DNA of 64,000 nucleotides. Origin: Rhizophlyctis rosea. Taxonomy: Eukaryota > Chytridiomycota > Chytridiomycetes > Rhizophlyctidales > Rhizophlyctidaceae. The stretch covers positions 372,001-436,000 of the forward strand of contig JADGJC010000002.1 of the NCBI GenBank assembly GCA_027596075.1. Direction: 5' to 3'. The number at the start of each line of letters is the position of its first letter. The stretch's first letter is position 1. Under the pieces are notes generated by a model that saw only the letters and a list, made by a program, of their open reading frames with translations, was not told the origin of the DNA and did no database searches. The position numbers were made by a program, and so were the translations under genes. This document shows positions 52,411 through 62,739 of this stretch, piece by piece.

Positions 52411-53710
52411 CTAAACCTGGCCATTTCCTTCAATCGCAACAGAGCCTTCAGCATTCGCCATCCCCTGCCCAGCATCCGAGTCCGTCACCCAAGATTCCGC
52501 ATCGTCATTGTCCTGCTGCTCCGCTGCAGCCGCGTCCACATCCACCGCCCCTTCAAACCGTACCATCACAAAATTTCGCTTCCACAGTGCCTGATGCACA
52601 ACACATCTAACTCTTCTGACCCCTCCCACCAACCCCAGGGATCCGGAATTCGGCGGATTCAGTCCTGGTAAACCAAACGAATTCGCGACTACCGAGTCCC
52701 ATATAGATCCCGGTGGATAGTGAGGGAACACAACTTTGATGCCCCGAGGATTCAGTTCATCATCAAAGGCTTCTTCCTCGTCATCACCAGAAGAATCATC
52801 CGACTCCACCAAGCCCTCCACAGTCGGAGCTCCATACCCTCCCCCACGACAATACTCGACGATCCCTCTCCACCAAGCCCATTCCCCGTTCTGCCTGAAC
52901 TTCCATTGCACTTCTACCTCCTCCCCTTTCCGAAACGATGGTTTGCCATTTGGCCGAGCTGTATCGAACAGCTCGCGAACATTCAATTCGCGAGGGTCCA
53001 AATCAAGGATGTCTTCCGGGATGCGACGGAATCGGTGACGTTCTGATATGGGTATTTCTTCATCGACCAAGCTGGAGTGCTTGTGTAAAAGGTCGACAAA
53101 ATTTCCCTGGCGGTACGGGCCGACACTTTCGGGACGGTATGATAGTAGGAGATTTTGATTTTTAGGGTTGTATTGAGCGACGCCTGAATAAGAACAATTT
53201 GTATCAGATGAGTGAGATTATTGATATCTGAGCCAATAATGACTCTATTTGCATTACCGGTGAAAGCGCTCATTTGACGATTTGTCAAAGATGAGATAAC
53301 TTGGATCAATCCGGTATATTGACCCGAAACGATTTTGCCGTATGCAGCTCGGTGAGACTTAGGAAGAGGAAGGTAGGGATTCTCACGTACTCTATGAGGG
53401 GCAGGGCACGAAGCGGATCCATTGCTTGGGATATAGATGGTTTGTTCACACTGAAATATCTCCCGTTGTTAGCCTTGCTGAAAGCAGCATAATGCCAGCC
53501 AAAACCGGAACGCACCTTGCCGTCCCAGAAGAACCAGGGCCAGTCCCTCAAACATTTCTTCCGCCACAACTTGTCATTTGTGCCCAAAACGTAAAACCGG
53601 TGGCAAGTTTGCGATATCCGTGCCAAGTCGGTTGCGTGCAGGATATCCAGAAGTGCTAGCAGCGGTATGTCGGGTAACGTGTGTAGTGTGGGTTGCAGCG
53701 AACTTGACAT
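52411..53710 (-). CDS. F-box protein
   Basis: The N-terminus is an F-box: LPDIPLLALLDILHATDLARISQTCHRFYVL...LWRKKCLRDW, the Skp1-binding motif of SCF ubiquitin ligases. The body shows GQYTGLIQVISSLTNRQMSAFTG, LLLSYRPESVGPY, WWRGIVEYCRGGGYG and a WSVV-free acidic/Ser-rich tail; the substrate-recognition part is not a WD40 or LRR repeat. Exons 53258..53357 and 52411..53183 are well supported. The first exon starts at MSSSLQ (53710); its end is uncertain. One reading ends at 53450 (92-nt intron); another ends at 53387 with an implausible 29-nt intron. An upstream ATG at 53812 is in frame, but the sequence before 53710 looks like a spliced leader. Confidence 0.7.
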
Positions 53711-54276
53711 TCTTGGTCTACCGCGGTCAGCTTTGTACACTGTTCTGTAGTCCCACTGAAGTTTCTGGACATTTGACGAAGAAGGTCCCTCACTCACCGA
53801 GCGCGTTTCCAAAATTGTGTTCTCAACGGTAATGTGGAAGATAAAAATATCTCACACAAAAAGTGCAGACACCATTCCCAGATTCCCTCGCCATCCATCG
53901 TCAAGATCAGCCATTCGTCATCCATCAATGGACCATCAGACCATCATGCATGTGGCTGGAATGTGTGACACGTGCCAATGTGCATGGCCTCCGATCTTGT
54001 CACCTTGTCAAGCAAAAATTTGAATTTCTCGAAAGGAATGGGGGGTTGCAAAAGGACCCCGTTTTGCAGCCAGGATTTTCATGATTTTCCTTCATATCGC
54101 GTCTCTTCAAAATATACAGGGATACCCAAGGTGGCATTGGATCTTTTTTGATTTTGCTAGGGTAGCAAAGCGACGTATATTCTCATCACGGTGGACGGTG
54201 TTTGGGCGGTCTTGGACAATTGCTGCTTGTCGGAAGTTTCACCCTTGGTTAGCACCACTCGCCGTGCAGATCCAAA
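53711..54276. promoter_or_regulatory. Divergent region F-box gene / methyltransferase
   Basis: About 570 bp between the start codons. It includes a possible leader intron of the F-box gene (GTGAGT near 53792, minus strand). No named promoter motif is clear. Confidence 0.4.
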
Positions 54277-55386
54277 ATGGACTTGTCCGATTTTGATACC
54301 GATTTCAACCCAATCCACTTGGCGACCCTGTCCCCCGTACGTCGGCTGACTGCCGCCGACGCTCTTCCCCTGTTGCAACAAATCAAAGCAGTTTTCGATC
54401 ACTATGTTGCAGGCGACCCCCTACGCTGCAACATTGGCGGAAGAGGGGACGCTGCGCTGAAAACCATGCAAAAAGTCTGCTCACCTTGGCTCGTCCGATT
54501 GCTGGATCGTTCCGCCGAATGGGAGGAGAACGATGAGACAGAGGCAGTCGTCGATGCCATTTCGGATTTGATGGCTCAGTTCTGCGGGAGGACAGGTTAG
54601 AGTGGATTCAAGCGCTTATAGGTCGGTTGGGTGCTTATCCCCTTGAATTGCTAGCTACGGCTCAAGTCACAAGGACGTGGCGATTCAAATCCACCGAGCT
54701 GGTCATACAAGAGCCTTCATTTTCCGAAGCGGATATTGGATTTCAAACGTGGGGGGCAGGGGTAGTGCTTGCTCAGTAAGTCTCATGATCCAATGTGAAC
54801 AAAGCATACAATCTGCATGGTGATTGGGACGCTGATATATCACCTCATCAGGCTGATCGACGACCACACCGTAGACGTCAAAGACAAAGTTGTGTTAGAA
54901 CTCGGCAGCGGAACCGGCGTCACCGGCCTGGTGTGCGCCCGTGCAGGAGCCCGCAAAGTGATTCTCACGGATTATCATCCGGCAGTCATAGATAACGCTA
55001 AGACGAACATAGAACGCAACGGACTATGCTCCGTCGCACAAGTGCTCCCGTTAGATTGGAGATGGGTGGCATCAAGCAATCCCAGCAGTGCATCATCCGA
55101 CGATAAGTTTCTCTACCCGCCACGATCTTTTGAAATGATCATCGCGGCGGACTGTATATTCGAGGCGGAACACGCATACCTAGTTCCTATGGTTGTAGAT
55201 AGATACCTTTCACACTCCCCCTCTTCTCGCTTTATCGTGGTACTACCTATGAGGGAACGGTGGAAGGCAGAATTTGCAGATTTTGAACGCAACATGCTGC
55301 TGAGATTCCAGTTAGAGGAAAAGTTGCCTCTTAGCCGTGAGGAGGATTCCAATATGGACTATTGCAAATATATATATAGACGTTAG
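54277..55386 (+). CDS. Protein-lysine methyltransferase, METTL21/Efm2-like
   Basis: Exons 54277..54595, 54655..54775 and 54852..55386 give 324 residues. Seven-beta-strand methyltransferase with motif I VLELGSGTGVTGLV, the acidic post-I loop TDYHP and IIAADCIFE at motif IV. Upstream of it the ADIGFQTWGAGVVLA segment is the family-16 (METTL21/FAM86) hallmark. The N-terminal 130 residues are a helical domain as in eEF2-modifying members. Yeast Efm2 and Efm3 modify eEF2 and related factors; the exact target here is inference. Confidence 0.86.
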
Positions 55387-55610
55387 ACGTTATACGTTAG
55401 GTTTGGTTTAGCATAGCACTAGCATCAGCCATCATTAACTTAATGCTTCATGTACTTCATACCACGCACGCATTCATGTAACATATACCCACTTCTGAAT
55501 CGATCATTTGTTCAACCTTATTGCGAAGGCGAAATGAAGTTTGAGCCGTATAAACCCCTATACAAAACCATCTACTTCCCAATAAAATAAGCAATTGTAT
55601 TTCACATCGA

Positions 55611-57424
55611 CTATGCTGCTGGCCTTTTCCTGGGGGTATCCTCTGCTTCGTCACTATCCCTTCGCGTCCGCTTCCCCGCGGGTGGATCATCCTTCCTTTT
55701 CTGATCCTCCTTTTTGGGTGACATTTTGCCACTTGCTTCTGAGTCTGACCCACTGGATGATGAAGCAGATCTAGAACTGCGGGATGACGAAGTTGACCGG
55801 GAGGAACTACTGGAAGATGACGATCTGGAAGATGAGCTCCGGGAGCGACTTCTACGTCGCTTGTCCTTCTCCCCCTCCCCTGAGACGGTAGCTGTCTTAT
55901 TGCCATTTTCAGTCCCCGTTTTCCGCGTTCTTGAGGTTTCACGGCGAGGGCGCAGGGACAAAGAACGTTGCCTGGTGCGCGGTGGGGTCGGAACCATCCG
56001 GTTGCGTTCGCTTCGGGATACCGGTGGTCTGGTGCTGTGCTTGCCCGGCGAAGAAGACCTTCTCATGTCGCCGCGTTCCGCTCGGCCCTTACCCGCCTCC
56101 GGCTCTTTTTTGACTTCAGTCTCTCCTGAGACCCCCCTTTCACGTGGTTCGCGGTCGTCCCGCCATCTATCCCCATGGAGCCCCCGTTCGTCACCTCCCC
56201 TCCGCCGATCGTCCCCGCCATCCCTCTCTTCCCTCCGGATTGATTCTCGTGAGTCACGGTACCCGGAGCGACCATCACGCTCATCCCGTCCACGGTCAGT
56301 GGGCCGCCACTCATCCCGACGACGTTCTGGTCGATACTCATCGCGCCTCCCCCCTCCACGGTAACTGTCGATTTGACGTCGTGACGAATAATGGTCATCT
56401 TCTGCGTAGCTACGTCTCCTACTATATCTGTCCGGGGTGCGCGACCTGCTTCGAGACCTCGTCCGCGAACGAGACCTGCGAGGGCGTGACCGATCATTAT
56501 CCCGTCGTGGACCGTCCGAGGGTTTCTGATGTTAATGATTAGAAAAGGATGATTTTCGTATGTTTTCGATTGAACTCACTCGTTTGCTTCGTGCGCCTTC
56601 TTCCTCTTCACGTCGTTTCCTCAATTCTGCAGTCACGCGCTCGTTTTCCAGCTATTATCGATCCGTTTGACATCTAGTATTACATGCCTTGATACCCCAT
56701 TTCGTGACGAATTTCTTACCCTTTTCTGTCTGATTTCCTCTTTTTTCTTATCCAAGAATGCTTTAGGAATCCCCCCAATGCTGTCCTGAGCGCTGACAAG
56801 CAGATTCCACAATTCTTCCATAAATTGCGGCGCTTTCGGATACTCTAGGAAGCCGGAAATGTTGATTTGCATTGTGCGCGGGTCAAGTTTCTGCGGATAC
56901 GTCAATCAGCTAGCGCACTGTTAGATCATAGAAATCGACCAAACTTACTGGTTCTTCGAGTAAAGAGAAAACGTAATCGATAAACACTTCATCTTCGAAG
57001 CCCATCAATTGTACAACTTTTTCCGTGATCCATGGTTTGATGACCGTCAGATTGACCTTCTTGATGTCCACCTGCAAAAGGAATAAGGCGGTGTTGGATT
57101 GATGCAAGGAACCAGGTATGATCTGATGACCCCACAGCTATGTCTCCATACGCTCAAGCTCATATAACTGCTTTGTGTACCAACGTAAACCATATTAGCA
57201 CAATTGTAACAAGAGAACATCCAGTTCGACACTGCAATCTCTTCTTGAAATTCCACCAAGGATTCCCACAATAGCACAGCGAAGTCCAACCACAAGAGTG
57301 TTCCTCTTACCTTTGTACTGAACGCAGCGGGGAAAGTCATGCTTTTCAGCAACTTCTTCTCTTTGTTGCCAAAGCGGGTATCTTGGTCCGCGCTCGTCCC
57401 CTTGAAGAACCCAGCGTCTCCCAT
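55611..57424 (-). CDS. SRRM1-like splicing coactivator (PWI domain plus RS domain)
   Basis: Exons 57424..57311, 57071..56949, 56890..56720, 56651..56580 and 56525..55611 give 464 residues. The PWI domain is spread over the first three exons: MGDAGFFKGTSADQDTRFGNK, VNLTVIKPWITEKV, EVFIDYVFSLLEEP and PRTMQINISGFL. The rest is a long Arg/Ser-rich region (RSRSRTRSRSRSRTP, RRRSRSRSSSSRSSSSSSSS) with Asp/Arg-rich repeats between. SRRM1 (SRm160) couples splicing to 3'-end processing through exon-junction contacts. A KKEPEAGK segment contains a K-x-E match. Length is about half that of the human protein. Confidence 0.93.
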
Positions 57425-57571
57425 ATTGATGATCGTACAGAGTGTTGAAAAGTGAAGTTGCTATTAGCAGTGCCCAACGTCGTGCAGAACTTGAGAGAAT
57501 ACAGATGTTTGAACTTCTGAACTTTGCAAGGCAAAAAGCTTGGAAATCATGGGTTGATTCCCGCAGTGCGC

Positions 57572-57602
57572 TGACGTCAAATGAGTCATACAAGCTGACT
57601 CA
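57572..57602. promoter_or_regulatory. Cluster of three bZIP (CRE/Gcn4-type) sites
   Basis: Within 31 bp lie TGACGTCA (57572-57579), TGAGTCA (57582-57588) and TGACTCA (57596-57602), in the 331-bp divergent promoter between the SRRM1-like and aminopeptidase genes. TGACTCA is the Gcn4/AP-1 core; in yeasts such sites drive amino-acid biosynthesis and related genes under starvation. Binding in this organism is inference. Confidence 0.7.
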
Positions 57603-57755
57603 ATCGCTGCGCGTTAGGCGCGTCTGAACTTTCCTGTCGCACTTTTATTTTTGAACTTCAAACCACCTTGCCCGCAATCTAAAAATAAAACCGCTCCGGC
57701 AAAATTGAAGCCCCGCATAACAAGACAAGTCGCGCTTTAGGGTTAGCGTACGAAA

Positions 57756-59904
57756 ATGCTGCAGCGGTTGGCACCATCTTCCGGGCGAAAATTGCCGTCA
57801 TGCAGTTTGCAGGCAGGCCTCACTCGACGTGCAAGTTCTGGAACAGCTCGTCCCAAGTTGCAATGCGCAGTTGTTGGAGTATGTCCACCCACCACCGCGT
57901 TCTTTGAGCAGCTTTATGCTCACCCAGGTTTTTAGGCCTACAAAACTAAGGATGGCTCTGTGAAAACTGCTTCAAACGCGGAGCTTCCATCTCATGCGTC
58001 CCAACAACTACAAGCTACCAACTTCGGTGGGGACAAGAAACAATTCCGCTTGTATGTCTTTCTTACGAAGGTCCCCACTCATGGACATCTGCTTATCAAT
58101 TTTTGTTCAGACTATACAATGGAGAAGCAGGAAGTACGCATCTTTTAGGTGTGGTTGGTATGGGCGAACAGCAAGAAGATGTAAACAAAGCTGCGGACGC
58201 AACGCGCTTGGCTGTACGTAACATTTCTTTCGGCGATAGGGAGTCGCGACTTAACAGCACATCCATAGGCAAGCAGTGCGGTATTAGCATTGCACGCACT
58301 CGATCCTAAAAGCGCAAAAGCAATCAAATTTGATGGACTTGGCAACCCCAAAGGTACGCTTGACGGGAATCGCTACCCAATCATGTGCTCATGTGGGTCT
58401 CAATCATGCCATTAGCTGCTGGCGAAGGAGCTGCTCTTGCCACATACAGCTTCAATCATTACAAGGGGCCAGATGCGCAGATCGGACAAATCGAACCATA
58501 TATTGAAGGGTCGGGGGACACCACTGCTGATTGGGAAATGGGAGTGGCAATTGCTCATGGTAAGCGCATCCCCCAGTGAAGAGCAGTTTCCTTTCCAATG
58601 GTATGCTCACGACCACTCTTCTCTCAACCTATACAGCTCAAAACTATGCCCGTACATTGGCGGAAACTCCTGCGAACTTGCTCACCCCTACCATCTTCGC
58701 CAAACGAGCCGAAGAACTTTTGAATGCACTAAAGAATTCCAATGTTACTGTCAAGGTTCATGACCGTGCCTGGGCGGAGGAACAAAAGATGGGATCTTTC
58801 TTGAGTGTCGCACGTGGATCGGAGGAACCGCCCAAATTCTTGGAAATTGTATACAGGGGAGGAAAACAGGACGAAACATTTGTTGGTTTGGTTGGTAAAG
58901 GTGCGTGTAGCGCAACCGCGAAGGACTGTGCGATTTTCGTGCGCTGATCATGTTCTTGGTTCAATTAGGTGTGACATTCGACACTGGCGGCATATCCATC
59001 AAGCCCTCCGCCGATATGGCAATGATGAAAGGTGATATGGGAGGAGCAGCCGCTGTATTGGGGGCTGTTTGGGGGATCGCAAAGTTGAGGGTGCCTGCAA
59101 ATGTCGTTGCGGTGATACCTTTGACCGAGAATATGCCATCTGGTCGAGCTACGAAACCGGGAGATGTAGTTTGGGCGCGCAATGGGATGTCGATCGAGGT
59201 GGATAACACCGACGCGGAAGGGCGGCTGATCCTCGCTGATGCGTAAGTCATCTCGTCCATCGTCATTTGAGTCAATCATGTCAGTCCTGACAACCACCTC
59301 AGGATTCATTATGTTTCTACATCGTACCAATTGTCACAATTGGTAGAACTCTCCACATTGACGGGCGCCATGGATGTGGCTCTTGGATCTGTATTTGCTG
59401 GAGTGTTCACGACTTCGGATCTTTTATGGAAGGAACTCAAGGCAGCCGGGGAGAAGAGTGGTGATCCTTTTTGGCGAATGCCGCTGGATGATCGGTATGC
59501 TGAGCAAATCAAGAGCCATGTTGCAGATTTGAAGAACGTCGGCGTATGTATCACTTTCTTTGCAAGTAAGTAGTGTTTGTGCTAATGATGTATATAGGGC
59601 AGGTCCGCTGGCTCATGCACTGCTGCAATCTTCCTGAAGAACTTTGTTGGAGACAAAAAGGACGGGCCGAACCGAGTGCCTTTCGCACATATTGGTATGT
59701 GTGCTTTTCAGTAAGTGTAGTGTACATTAGTGATGGGGCCTAATCACCGTCTTCAGATATCGCGGGTGTCATGCACAACAAAGCTCCATCGGGATACTTG
59801 GCTAAAGGCATGACGGGTAATTAACTCGCATCAACATAAACAGGTTTTGGGTCCACACTGACGCATCCCTCTCAGGCCGACCGACCAGGTCTATCATCGA
59901 ATTC
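57756..59904 (+). CDS. M17 leucyl aminopeptidase, mitochondrial-type leader; reads in frame into the following PPR protein
   Basis: Exons: 57756..57878, 57936..58051, 58111..58213, 58270..58354, 58416..58559, 58637..58900, 58969..59242, 59303..59543, 59598..59694, 59757..59816 and 59876 onward. The leader [20 protein letters not shown] is Arg/Ser-rich without acids, as in mitochondrial targeting sequences. The M17 N-domain includes [20 protein letters not shown]. The catalytic domain has [38 protein letters not shown] and NTDAEGRL, which carry the metal and catalytic residues, and ends [16 protein letters not shown]. The enzyme removes N-terminal residues from peptides with two bound metals. 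No stop follows: the last exon continues without a break into the PPR coding sequence (next entry). I place the boundary at 59904 only for description. Confidence 0.93.
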
Positions 59905-61602
59905 GTGCGAAATATTCCACATGGTAGAACCCGCGACGGAAGTACGACACCCGGGACGAAACCGACTGTGGTGAAGAATCAAACGAGGAGCTTGTCAATA
60001 TCGCTTCCGTCCCGTATGCCGCGTGGAGCTCGTTCGGAGCCGACCAATGCGCTTCCTGAGAAGAGGGAACACGACGAGAGGGACACAAAAAGGAAGAGGT
60101 TCGAGCCTTCAGATCGCGTGGATTCGGATCGGACAGACAAACCAAACTATTCGCATCTTACAGTGCGCATTCGGCGTGAACGCATCCACCATCTTTCCGG
60201 CTGGGAGAAGTTAGATCTTTTCAAAGACTTTGTAAACGCTGGGCAAACCGAGGACGCCTTGTATACGTATGAGCTTTTGAAGAATAACCAAATCCTTCCT
60301 CGTCTTCGATACCTTGATTATCATACATTTTTGCATCTTTTGATTCGGGATCCAATACGGAATCGAGAGCATATCACCGCAGTGTATGGGAACATGCAGG
60401 AATTTGGGTTCATTCCCAGCGCGGACGCCTACTCCCGACTCATCAAATGTTGCACCAAATGGAACGACGTCGAATTTGCCCTGCGGCTATATGACGAAAT
60501 GCGAGATCACAAGTTCCAGCTCACTGCTGAAACGTATACGGATTTGATCAGCGTGTGTAGCAGGCAGCGAGGGTTAGCATCGTTGGGGAGGGGTTTGGAG
60601 TTTTGGCGGCAGATGTTGGCGGACGGGTTAGCGCCTGTACAATCCACATTCTTGCGAGTGATGGAGATTCATAGCCGTCTCAAGTTGGCTGATGGGCTCG
60701 AAGAGGTGTATTTCGCAGCTATGGAGTCCGTGTTCAAGTACAAGCAGCATCACGGTATAGATCAGAAGTCATTGGACGAGAGACCCACAACCTCGCAACG
60801 ACTCAGTAAGACGCAGCTGGAGGCTATAACAAGAGCACCACAAATGCACCTCACATTCACCAACGCTTACATGTCTGCACTTGTGACGTTGGAGAAGTAC
60901 GAGGAAGCTTTGAGGGCATATCAGAGCTTGTACGCGGATGGGGGACCCTTGACGGCAGAAAAGGCCCCATCCGATCGGGGGATGGAGGATCTGTTCAACA
61001 TCTTGCTCAAAATCAGTTATGGGAAGCGGGACGTGGAGGGTGCTAGAAAGGTGTGGGACGATATGGTGCGGAGGAACGTTCAACCGGATGAGACGGCGTA
61101 CGGTCGGATGATTTCCATATTTGGGCGGGCAAACGATTTGGATAGTGCCAAGGGTTGGTTAGAGCAAGGGGTGGAGCGGTTGGGTGTTGCACCGGGCAGT
61201 GCACGGATGCTTCGGTTGCGTAATGCGTTGCTCATTGCATATGCGGAGAACGGGAGGATAGATGATGGGATTCGGTTATTGGAGGTCATGCGGGAGGAGG
61301 CGGAGCGGCGGGACGGATCGGAGGGTGCCAAAGGTGGGAAAGGGAAAGATCGGAAGCACGGGGGGACGTTATTGCGGAGTGGGGTGCTCTCGATGGTGGA
61401 TGCATGTGTCCGGGCGGGAGATCTGCCTCAAGCTCTGGCGATATGGGAGCTGTTACCACAGCAGGAGGTTAAGGTTAAGGCAGAAGAGGAGGATAAGGCA
61501 AATAAGGCAGACGCGTCGGAGAGTTTAGTTGAAACTTGGAAGCTCACGAAGGAGGAGGTTATTCGCCGGTTTCACAAGATGCACCCCGCCAAGCAAGAAT
61601 AG
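59905..61602 (+). CDS. Pentatricopeptide repeat (PPR) protein, in-frame continuation of the M17 aminopeptidase exon
   Basis: A single open exon. Conserved, PPR-like sequence starts near residue 60 of this piece. Repeats of about 35 residues are visible: AGQTEDALYTYELLKNNQIL, ITAVYGNMQEFGFIPSADAY, LYDEMRDHKFQLTAETYTDL, ALRAYQSLYADGG, ARKVWDDMVRRNVQPDETAY, GIRLLEVMREEAERRD. PPR proteins bind organellar RNA, in fungi mainly in mitochondria. The frame is open upstream through the aminopeptidase exon, so the natural product may be a fused protein of 1077 residues. If it is a separate gene, the first ATG in frame is near 60016 (MPRGARS), which has no clear targeting peptide. Confidence 0.85.
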   Translation: MRNIPHGRTRDGSTTPGTKPTVVKNQTRSLSISLPSRMPRGARSEPTNALPEKREHDERDTKRKRFEPSDRVDSDRTDKPNYSHLTVRIRRERIHHLSGWEKLDLFKDFVNAGQTEDALYTYELLKNNQILPRLRYLDYHTFLHLLIRDPIRNREHITAVYGNMQEFGFIPSADAYSRLIKCCTKWNDVEFALRLYDEMRDHKFQLTAETYTDLISVCSRQRGLASLGRGLEFWRQMLADGLAPVQSTFLRVMEIHSRLKLADGLEEVYFAAMESVFKYKQHHGIDQKSLDERPTTSQRLSKTQLEAITRAPQMHLTFTNAYMSALVTLEKYEEALRAYQSLYADGGPLTAEKAPSDRGMEDLFNILLKISYGKRDVEGARKVWDDMVRRNVQPDETAYGRMISIFGRANDLDSAKGWLEQGVERLGVAPGSARMLRLRNALLIAYAENGRIDDGIRLLEVMREEAERRDGSEGAKGGKGKDRKHGGTLLRSGVLSMVDACVRAGDLPQALAIWELLPQQEVKVKAEEEDKANKADASESLVETWKLTKEEVIRRFHKMHPAKQE

Positions 61603-62075
61603 AGGCAGAGCCCAATGTATATATAATTAGCTTCTCCATAAAGTTAGCTGTGGCTCATTTTGTGCTGTGGCAATGCTCCTAATACATCTTTTGGTGGCAG
61701 TTTTTAGGTTTCTGATAGTCATTGAATAAGATTGTTGAAAGCGATTTGTCTGTTTGCTGGAAAGCTGACACTGCGTACCTAGGCTACCAAATGCAAAGGA
61801 AGGAACTCAAATGCGTTCAGACGCGTCGAATCTGTGGCGTCAACACCCCAGGGCCCACACCAAATCCACCACGCATCAGAGTTCATTTCATTTTCATCTT
61901 GGGCAGCATACTTGAATGAATAAAGGGGCAACACCAACTCAAATTGCCAGACATAAAAAGCAGTGCGCCTTGCGCTTGAAGTTGTATTCCCATATTTCAA
62001 ACTTCGACAACTTTTACGGCAACCATATTCAATTCCGCTTTGATTTCCGTCCATATTCCCACACGGATTTACAAA
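61603..62075. other. Intergenic region before the secreted-protein gene
   Basis: 473 bp, no gene recognised. It holds the 3' flank of the PPR part and the promoter of the next gene; GAATAAAGGGG lies at about 61916-61927. Confidence 0.4.
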
Positions 62076-62739
62076 ATGTTCCCCCTCAAAAGCACCTTAC
62101 TCTTCGTGATTCTCGCACTCACAGCCATCTTGAGCTGCCGGGCCGAGTCTGGACCTGCTCCTGACCTCAATCGAAGAGCAACAGGTGTCTGGCTTGGAGA
62201 TGCTGTGTTTACATCGAACAAGCCCAAGACCGAAGTTACTGGTATGTATTGTGAAGTTATGGAAGCAATGCCAGCTGTCTGTACCTGTTGCGCGATGCAT
62301 CAAATTCATGCAATTTATACTGACTGGGTATGCTTCCCGATATCACATAGGCCGTGTTACTTTCAGCCAAATCGGCTCCAGCTCCTCACCCACCAACATC
62401 GTCGGTCAATTCAATTCTGGTAAGCGCCATTCGATGTATTTTTACGAGACGCATCGACTAACCACTATGCTCGCATTAGGTTTCACGTCCTCCAACGTCA
62501 ACAACTACAAGATCCAAATCAACACCGGCAAATCGTGCAAGAAAGTAGGGAAAAAGTGGTTCGACCTTACGGGGAAATTGAAGGGGAAGTTTCAAATCGC
62601 TTCCGGCGCTACCTCGGCGTTCTCTATCACCACCAAAGATATCAAATTGACGGGGAGCAAGAGCGTTACGCGGAGGGTTCTGATTGTTACTAAGAGCGGG
62701 AAGAGGATCGGGTGTGCCGTCATCAAGAAAGTTCGCTGA
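62076..62739 (+). CDS. Small secreted protein of unknown function
   Basis: Exons 62076..62241, 62351..62419 and 62480..62739 give 164 residues. MFPLKSTLLFVILALTAILSCRAE is a clear signal peptide. The mature part has short beta-strand-like segments: GRVTFSQIGSSSSPTNIVGQ, SNVNNYKIQINTGKSC, GKKWFDLTGKL, RRVLIVTKSGKRIGCAVIK. It is rich in Lys, Ser and Thr and basic overall. The spacing G-x-V-T-F ... V-x-G-x-F ... G recalls the superoxide-dismutase-like beta-barrel fold of some secreted fungal proteins, but the metal-binding histidines are missing, so this is only a possibility. Confidence 0.72.
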
